A stretch of DNA of 64,000 nucleotides from Bryoerythrophyllum caledonicum (Eukaryota; Streptophyta; Bryopsida; Pottiales; Pottiaceae): positions 7,296,553 to 7,360,552 of the forward strand of contig OZ020520.1 in the NCBI GenBank assembly GCA_963971425.1. The letters are read 5' to 3'. The translations under genes were made by a program, and so were the position numbers. Below, in pieces: positions 58,085-64,000 of this stretch; the stretch's first letter is position 1; every line of letters starts with the position of its first letter. The notes below the pieces were generated by a model. That model worked only from the letters and a program-made list of their open reading frames with translations. It made no database searches and was not told the DNA's origin.

Positions 58085-58365
58085 ATCTCCTTTCATCCCA
58101 GGGTTTAGGATTGACTCACCTGGGGTTGGGGTTTAGGGTGTAGGGTTTCGAGTTTGGCGTGGGTAAGGCCACCTTCACACAATCACAAGTCTGCACACAA
58201 GTGCCTATGTCGTCATCACCTCACACTATCAGAAATCGATGGAGCCCGTAAACCCAAACCCTAAAACCCAAACTCTGGGGTTTAGGGTTTACGGTTATCA
58301 CAGGGCTAGTATATGAGGAGCTTCTCCTTTTGGGGAGTTCCCGACTAGGTTTAGGGTTTAGGGTT
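58085..58365. promoter_or_regulatory. Telomere-like / telo-box runs upstream of PARN
   Basis: GGGTTTAGGGTGTAGGGTTT (58131), AAACCCAAACCCTAAAACCC (58252), GGGGTTTAGGGTTTACGG (58277) and GGTTTAGGGTTTAGGGTT (58349) cluster within 280 bp. The two near 58277 and 58349 belong to a diverged duplication of about 72 bp (AGGGCTAGTA, GGAGTTCCC shared). Telo-boxes are common in promoters of plant translation and RNA-processing genes, so a promoter role is possible. Confidence 0.5.
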
Positions 58366-59009
58366 GTCGAAGGGCTAGTAGGCAAGGAGAAGGGTAATGT
58401 GTTGCTGCTTCTTCGTCTTTTGGGAGTTCCCTAATCTACAGAGCACAAGAAGCACCTCATTCTCGCTACTCACTGTGAGACAAATCTGCACACAACTTAA
58501 CATCACCACACGAGCAGCCAAATTGGCTAGAAAGCAACCCAAATACAGAACAGAAGAAACTCATGTTCGGTGACAAGAGTGCCGATTGTTGATGAAAGCG
58601 GACGGCGATGAAGATGGAGTCCATTCCGACGTGGCAGGTCAATGACCGTAAACCCTAACTTCCGAGAGAGAAAGCTCGTTTGGTTGCATTCGTTGCAGGT
58701 TTGTTGTTGTTGTTGTTGTCAGAGGATGCGAGGAGGTGCTTGGCCTTGAGCAGGAGGATGTGCCTGAGGCCATGGCTGCGGCCGGGCTGCACCGTCCTCC
58801 ACCATCTGCTGCTTCTGGAGAATCCAGCCGCGAGAAGTGGCGCAACTTCTCTCGCTGGAGATGGTGGAGTTGCAAGACGATGGATGTCAGGGCGAGGAGG
58901 AGGGAGAGATGGTGGAGGAGCTAGGGTTACGGGGAGAGATGGTGGGGTTAGGGTTTTTAGGAGATGGATATCGGGGAAGGGAAGAGATGGAGCGGCCGGT
59001 TTGATTTCC

Positions 59010-61187
59010 ATGGCGAATGTCACGCGGCGGAACTTCGCGGCGTCTTTGGAGCAGCTGAAGGCGCAGCTGGAGGGAGCGGACTTCGTGGCCGTGGACTTGG
59101 AGATGACGGGCGTGGAGAGCACCAAGTGGCGGCGCAACCTGGAGCTGGACAGCTACGAGACGCGGTACCAGAACCTGAAGCACTCCGCGGAGAAGTTCGC
59201 GGTGTGGCAGTGCGGCGTGTGCCCGTTCAAGTGGAGCGTGGCGGACCACAAGTGGATCGCGTACCCGTACAACTTCTTCGTCTTCCCCCGCAACGAGCTG
59301 CAGCTGGAGCTTCCGAGCCGGGGGTTTTTCGCGCAGACCACCTCCCTGGAGTTTCTCACCAAGCACCGGTTCGACTTCAACGCGTGTATCTACGATGGGA
59401 TCTCCTACCTCTCGCACGAGCAGGAGGCCGCGGCGCGGGCGCTTGTTGGGAACGCCGCTCCTGCTGCTGCGGTTGCCCACCACGACGTGCCTCTCACGCG
59501 CTCCAACGACGTCGCGTTCGTGGAGAAGATGCGCGCGCAGGTCGCGAAATGGCGCGACGAGCTGCTTTATAACCACCAGAAGTGGCAGGTGATGAATCCG
59601 CCCCCGCGCGTCGACGCCGTGACCACCCTCGACGTCGGGACATCATCCCTCCGGCCCGCTCTGACGCTCGACGTGACGAGCCACTACCAGGCGCGCCTCG
59701 TGAAGCAGGTGATTAAGTCCTACTTCCCTGACCTCGTCGCGGTGGTGAGTGCCAAGGGCGGCAACGCGCCGCCCGATCGCCTCAGGATCCGCGTGTTCTA
59801 CGTCTCGCCCCGAGAGGACATGGCGAAGGTGCTGGCCGCGCTCGCGGAGGAGGAGCGCGGCGCGCTGGAGGCGCGCGTAGAGCACGCCGTGGGCTTTCGC
59901 AAGGTGCTCGATGCGATTGAGGCGTCAGGCGTCCCTGTTGTCGGCCACAACTGCATCCTCGACATGGCGCACATCCACTCGAAATTCCTGGGCGCGCTGC
60001 CTGCGACTGCCGCGGAATTCTCTGCCTCGCTGCGGCGGCATTTTCCCTGTGTTGTGGATACCAAGTATCTCCTGCGCGCCGAACCAACGCTGCGTGGGAT
60101 TCTTGCTAGCAGGAGTACTTCACTTGCTGTTGTATTCACACATATTTGTCAGGGGTTTGCGGACAAGGCCGTTGCTTCTGGCAGATTCTATTTCGGCAAG
60201 GGTAAGATCCTCAACAACGCATTCACCAAGGTGGCTGTGGAGGTCGCGGAGGAGTTACAGCGCCATGGCGGCGCCAAAGACACGGGCCTCAAGCATGAAG
60301 CAGGCTTCGACGCTTACATGACAGGTAACCTTTTGTCCTCCCTTCTTGGAATCAGTCATAATCATGTCTCAAATTTTCTGCAGATTAGCCCTAGTAGAAG
60401 AAATCGAATGACACATCTTTCCAACAAGTAGGCATCAATCTCTCACATTTTTGAAGTCCAGGTTGATCATGTTGCAATCGATCTGTCCATTGTTGCGGCA
60501 TATTTCCCATCAAACCGTTTTGCTCCTCTTCCAGGTTCTGTGTTTGCGCAAGCGTGTCACCTGCTCCAAGTGGACGCCGCCACAATACAGCGCCTCCCGG
60601 AGGCGGTGCAAAACCAAGAGCACGGGTTTGCAAGCTACGCAAACCTCCTGGCGCTCGGATGGGTGGGCAACATGGTGCTGGATCTGAGCACAGGGAAGGA
60701 AGCCACAGGAGTGAGAGCGCTTCGGGGCCCCACGCCCTCCTTGAGCCGCTTCCCGGAGCACTCCACCGTGGCCCTCGTGTGGGGCTTCCCCGCAGGCAGC
60801 GCCTCCGATGCCGAGGTGCGCCTGCTGGTGCAGCGCGTCTTCAACTCCGAGCGCAAGTTCCCGCCCGCAGACATCACCATTTTGGACGAGACCTCCGCGT
60901 TTGTCCACTTCAAGGACCCCACTCACTTGCTGCAGTTCCTCAAGCTGATGCAGCAACAGGACGGACCTCGGACGGATCATGTGCCGACGAGTTTCCGCGC
61001 GGCACCGTATCAGGCCTATGAGCATCTCTGTCGCTCCCCTCTCTCCTCGGAGCGCCTGGCTGAGTCGGCTGCTATTTTGCAGCTGGAAAAGATTGCTCCT
61101 CAGCCAAGCTACGTGGACACCCTTGTCGCTGATGATATTATCCATGGCAAGGTGGATGCGAAAGTGTGCATACCAAGTAGAGGTTGA
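59010..61187 (+). CDS. PARN: Poly(A)-specific ribonuclease PARN (AHG2-like), complete
   Basis: PARN removes poly(A) tails. In Arabidopsis the AHG2 form controls mitochondrial mRNA poly(A). Two exons, 59010-60324 and 60535-61187, give 655 residues from the Met at 59010. The DEDD nuclease residues are visible: Asp29 and Glu31 in FVAVDLEMTGV (28 and 30 in human PARN), an Asp in VVGHNCILDMAHIHSKFLG, and His then Asp in KHEAGFDAYMTGSVFAQ. The R3H-like insert and the C-terminal RNA-recognition-like region (STVALVWGFPAGS, TSAFVHFKD) follow in order. The frame stays open upstream to Mets at 58758 and 58680. The 58758 version adds 84 Arg/Gly-rich residues without acids at its start (MCLRPWLRPGCTVLHHLLLL), plausible as a mitochondrial presequence. 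The coding part is very GC-rich. Confidence 0.93.
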
Positions 61188-62083
61188 ATTTTTGGCAGCT
61201 GGAGAAGGCCGTAGCTGCTCGAGAGTTTTTGTACAAAGATCGATTGATTTCCACATTTCATTATAACGGGGCTCCAATCAGGGACTCAGGGCCATGATTC
61301 TCATTCCATGTGGTGCAGCCCGATGTTGCTGATCAACTTTGCGGACACATGCTACGTTTCTCATTCTGCTGTTCAAGGAACCAGCGTTGATGTTGCTGAA
61401 GAACTCGGAAAGCGCTGCTTACGTTTCCCATTCCGGTGAAGTCAAGGAGCACATTATGAGATTTGATGTTGCTGGGTAGTAACTTTGGAGGGTGCATGCG
61501 TTTCTTATTCTGATATTGAAGGAGCAGATGAGGAGATCAGTGCAAGGAACCACCGACATTGATGCAGCACCTTCACCACGAATAGCTCTATTGAAGGAGC
61601 CCCCATTATGAGGTCAGTTGATTGGGAACCAGTTTCAAATGAGTACTACTTTCAATTATTCCGACTCATTCTACCTTTGTTTTTCATAATTGGCGTCCAG
61701 GGAGTAAGACTTTAAGAATTGGTTGAGTTGTCATCTTCAATGTGTAATATCATCATTTTGTGAGATGGAAGAGTCGTTGTGTGCTGTAATTTCACTCGAT
61801 TGATCTTTGGGTACTGTTTCAGAAGCAGATACTACATTCTGATAAGGAAAGCACTGCAAAATAGAGAAATTCAACTTGCCACTCTAGCCTCAAAGTCCAG
61901 GTATTATTGTGGGATCGGTGTGCTATCTAAGTAAAAGGCTTACTTGATGAGCGTGAATAAAATAATATGAACTCAAGTAGTCCTTGCAGATCGAAGGATT
62001 CAAATTGCTAGTTGAGTGTTTATGGTGAGGTTTTATATGAAGTGGACAACTACCAAAGCCTATAAAAGCCCTTGATGTCTTCA
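61188..62083. other. 3' region of PARN
   Basis: 3' UTR and spacer. 61315-61580 has loosely repeated GATGTTGCTG, CATGCTACGTTTCTCATTCTG and AAGGAGCA words, suggesting an old tandem repeat. No other gene is seen. Confidence 0.45.
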
Positions 62084-62227
62084 TTAACTCCTTTTCCCCT
62101 AAAAGCCCGGGACAATTTCACACTATAAACACTTCAAAATTGTTGATTCTATCGCCATGAGTAAGGAAGGAAACAAAACCTTATATTTATCCTTTTGACC
62201 GTGGGATCTTCATAAATACTTACTAAG

Positions 62228-62810
62228 TAAGGGCCGCTTCACACTTGGTGGCCAAGTCGAGTGGCCGTCGATTTCCACCAATGAGATTGCTAGAATGGCC
62301 AAAGTCTGGACTTTGGGTCTTCACACTTGTGCCTAAACTTCAAAGGCTGTTGTCCTACATGGCAACACTTTTGGGTTGTTTTGGCGCCAAAGCGACGGCC
62401 TCTCGAGGAAAACTTGGGTTGCCCATTTTAATCCACCCAAACTACAATCGAGAGTGTCGAATTTTTTAATAAAATAATAAAAACTGACAAGATCTAGACC
62501 GTTAGATGAAAGAGGCCAAATTTTTTGGCTAATTTATTTTGGCTGATTTATTTTGGCTGATATATTTTGGCTGATTTATTTTGGCTGATATATTTTGGCT
62601 GATTTTTTTTGGGTTGATTTTTTTTGACGTAATGATATGGGGTTTGGACTTTGGACTTGGCCTTTGGGGCTTCACACCACGACCGGCCAAACCTTCAATC
62701 TATATTATTAAATGTATTTTTTGGCAAAAAAGTTTGGCCTCTCGCCATAGTTTGGCCACTCATTTTGACGGACGGTCACTTGACTTGGGCATAGTGTGAA
62801 GCGGCCCTAA
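62228..62810. mobile_element. Harbinger-type MITE, copy a, TAA target duplication
   Basis: The body 62231-62807 starts GGGCCGCTTCACAC and ends GTGTGAAGCGGCCC, a perfect 14-bp inverted repeat. TAA stands on both sides (62228-62230 and 62808-62810). Sister element sequence at about 63808 (TTATTAAGTAATACATG) shows the unoccupied site. Subterminal text is also inverted (GTCGAGTGGCCGTC near 62254). It is non-coding. Confidence 0.85.
62526..62625. repeat. 17-bp tandem array (TTTTGGCTGATWTAT) inside the MITE
   Basis: About six units of TTTTGGCTGATTTAT or TTTTGGCTGATATAT. The sister MITE at 47.43 kb has only one or two units at the same place (about 47620-47650), so the array expanded in this copy. 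Confidence 0.8.
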
Positions 62811-63670
62811 CATACTCACCAAATTCCATACTCTTTGACCGTACGGATTGAAAGATTATAGTGTTTGGGGTGAAGAAAATGGTCCATTTTCTTCCCTGCG
62901 TTGAGTGGATGAGCAGATTTTTACTTCACTTGGTACTAATTCTTTGCACTACACAAGGTCTAAATCTTTTACCATTGTGTTGAGCATGATGTTAATTCCG
63001 TGTACAACAATTTTTAGTGGTAGAGAAAGGATGTAGCATATTCAAAACAAGTCTGCAAGGAGTGGAGGTTCAAAAACTGTCAATTCACAATTTATTGTTT
63101 TGAGAATTTAATATGTTTTAGAATGATAATCTAAACGGTCAATAAAAAGGTTTACACCACATATTGATGTAAAAAAATAAAAAGTGAAAAATATGAAGAT
63201 CTCTAGGTTTTATGTAAAAAGATAAAGTTTTTTTCCCCGCTTGCTCAAAATGTGTAAAAATGTATTAAAATGTTTTTTTACACTTAAACAATAAATTTTT
63301 TTTGACATCTTCAAAGAACAAAACATTCTCTACATGGATGGAAAATCTCAATGTCAATAGAAACTTCTAGCAAAATTTTGGAGCTACCCGAAGTCCCCAT
63401 TTCTAATTTTGAGTGGTACTAACTTTTAAACCATGAATCCAAAAAAATAATAAAAATTATCTCCATGGAGCTCTTATTAGGGAAAATCTAGTATATCAAG
63501 AGTCTTAAAAAAAATTCTTTTTGAATTGTAGGAACTTGCCCAAAATCCAACACGTACGCCCGAGGTACACTTGGGTTCTTAGAGGTTAAGGACGAGAGGC
63601 GTATACGTGGTCACTTTTGGAGTAATTTGTAATTGGTGGACTAATACTTTATCTTTGATTGATTTGTGGC

Positions 63671-64000
63671 TTAACCCCTAAGGTACCAAGGCAGTTTTAC
63701 ACCAAAAACACTTCAAAATTAATGGATTCTAGTGCAATGAATAAAGAAGGTAACAAAAACTTTTATTTTTAGTTCTGACCGTAGGATCTCAATAAAGGCT
63801 TATTAAGTAATACATGTACAAAATTTCATAAACTTTGACCGCATGGATTGAAAGATTATAGTGTTTGAAGTCAAACAAATGGTTCATTTTCTTCCCTGCA
63901 TTTAGTGGATCAACAGACTTTGACTTCAGTTGGTGTCAAAAAATTTCACTACACAAGGTCTAAATCTATTACCATCTTGTTAAGCATGATGTTAGCTCCT
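63671..64000. mobile_element. TTAA-flanked piggyBac-like element, copy 6, running off the window
   Basis: TTAA at 63671-63674, then CCCCTAAGGTACCAAGGC. The interior matches copies 1 and 5 and the 53.04-53.33-kb remnant (GACCGTAGGATCTCAATAAA, TTGACCGCATGGATTGAAAG). The right end lies beyond the window. It begins 82 bp after the end of copy 5, in the same orientation. Confidence 0.75.

Larger units (their letters stand above)
57356..58679. other. LINE tail, TTTAGTGT fragment and PARN upstream region
   Basis: 57370-57440 has a direct repeat of CTCAAAACACACAATTAATC. 57560-57745 holds GGAACAAAGAGACACTTTAT and GACATTTAGTGTTG, as at 48.2 kb. 57913-58037 is a small hairpin. 58090-58370 has telomere-like runs. 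No gene is supported before PARN. Confidence 0.5.
62084..63589. mobile_element. TTAA-flanked piggyBac-like non-autonomous element, copy 5, interrupted by a MITE
   Basis: It starts after TTAA (62084-62087), with CCCCTAAAAGCCC at 62097. It ends CTTAGAGG followed by TTAA at 63586-63589. It holds the family interior (GACCGTGGGATCTTCATAAA, GGTTTACACCACATATTGAT, GTCAATAGAAACTTCTAGC). A 577-bp Harbinger MITE sits at 62231-62807. Net length without it is about 920 bp. Confidence 0.72.

Noticed and set aside
58887-59576. Minus-strand and second plus-frame ORFs over PARN exon 1
   Set aside because: High GC content removes stops in all frames. Only the PARN frame carries the DEDD motifs.

Overview
The window looks like nuclear DNA of a streptophyte plant. 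The genes are intron-rich with GT/AG introns of roughly 60-520 bp. Telomere-type TTTAGGG/CCCTAAA runs occur inside the sequence. The gene families are plant-type: plant-group ATP-phosphofructokinase, an RMR-type PA-TM-RING receptor, and PARN. GC-rich exons sit in very AT-rich, repeat-filled spacers. A Ty3/Gypsy element carrying a cytosine methyltransferase, abundant TTAA-targeting elements and pogo-like transposase remains hint at a non-seed plant or streptophyte alga rather than a flowering plant. That placement is inference.

Layout. 1-1163 is the 3' part of porphobilinogen deaminase (+). 1862-2845 is an unrecognised gene (-). 4940-7840 is a complete 14-exon ATP-phosphofructokinase (-), and 8364-9677 is a Ser-rich, probably tail-anchored protein (+) reading away from it. 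9.7-13.1 kb is transposon debris: a decayed pogo-like transposase and TTAA elements. 13573-15080 is a complete RMR-type PA-TM-RING gene (-). 16.86-21.37 kb is a decayed LINE (-). 21.4-27.8 kb is gene-free repeat DNA, including a perfect 187-bp-arm hairpin element at 26.73-27.12 kb. 27977-30629 is a complete 10-exon fumarylacetoacetate-hydrolase-family gene (+). 31422-31583 may encode a small basic protein. 33.0-34.8 kb is a terminal-inverted-repeat element with a TTAA element nested in it. 35.4-41.1 kb is the broken Gypsy fossil (-) with methyltransferase and PHD-finger regions. 42960-44947 is a complete FSP1/AIF-like oxidoreductase (+). 45834-46760 is a SAM-domain protein (-). 48.55-57.36 kb is a second copy of the LINE (+), split by a 6.77-kb terminal-inverted-repeat element (49430-56197) that itself contains several nested units. 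59010-61187 is PARN (+). The last 2 kb is more TTAA elements, one interrupted by a Harbinger-type MITE.

The host genes are unrelated housekeeping functions: tetrapyrrole synthesis, glycolysis, vacuolar sorting or ubiquitination, acylpyruvate-type hydrolysis, quinone reduction and poly(A) trimming. They do not form a cluster. The more unusual biology is in the mobile DNA. There is a methyltransferase- and PHD-bearing Gypsy element; a family of TTAA-flanked piggyBac-like elements with one natural near-empty site in an adjacent repeat unit; a fresh-looking hairpin MITE; and a multi-level nest of insertions that can be ordered in time.
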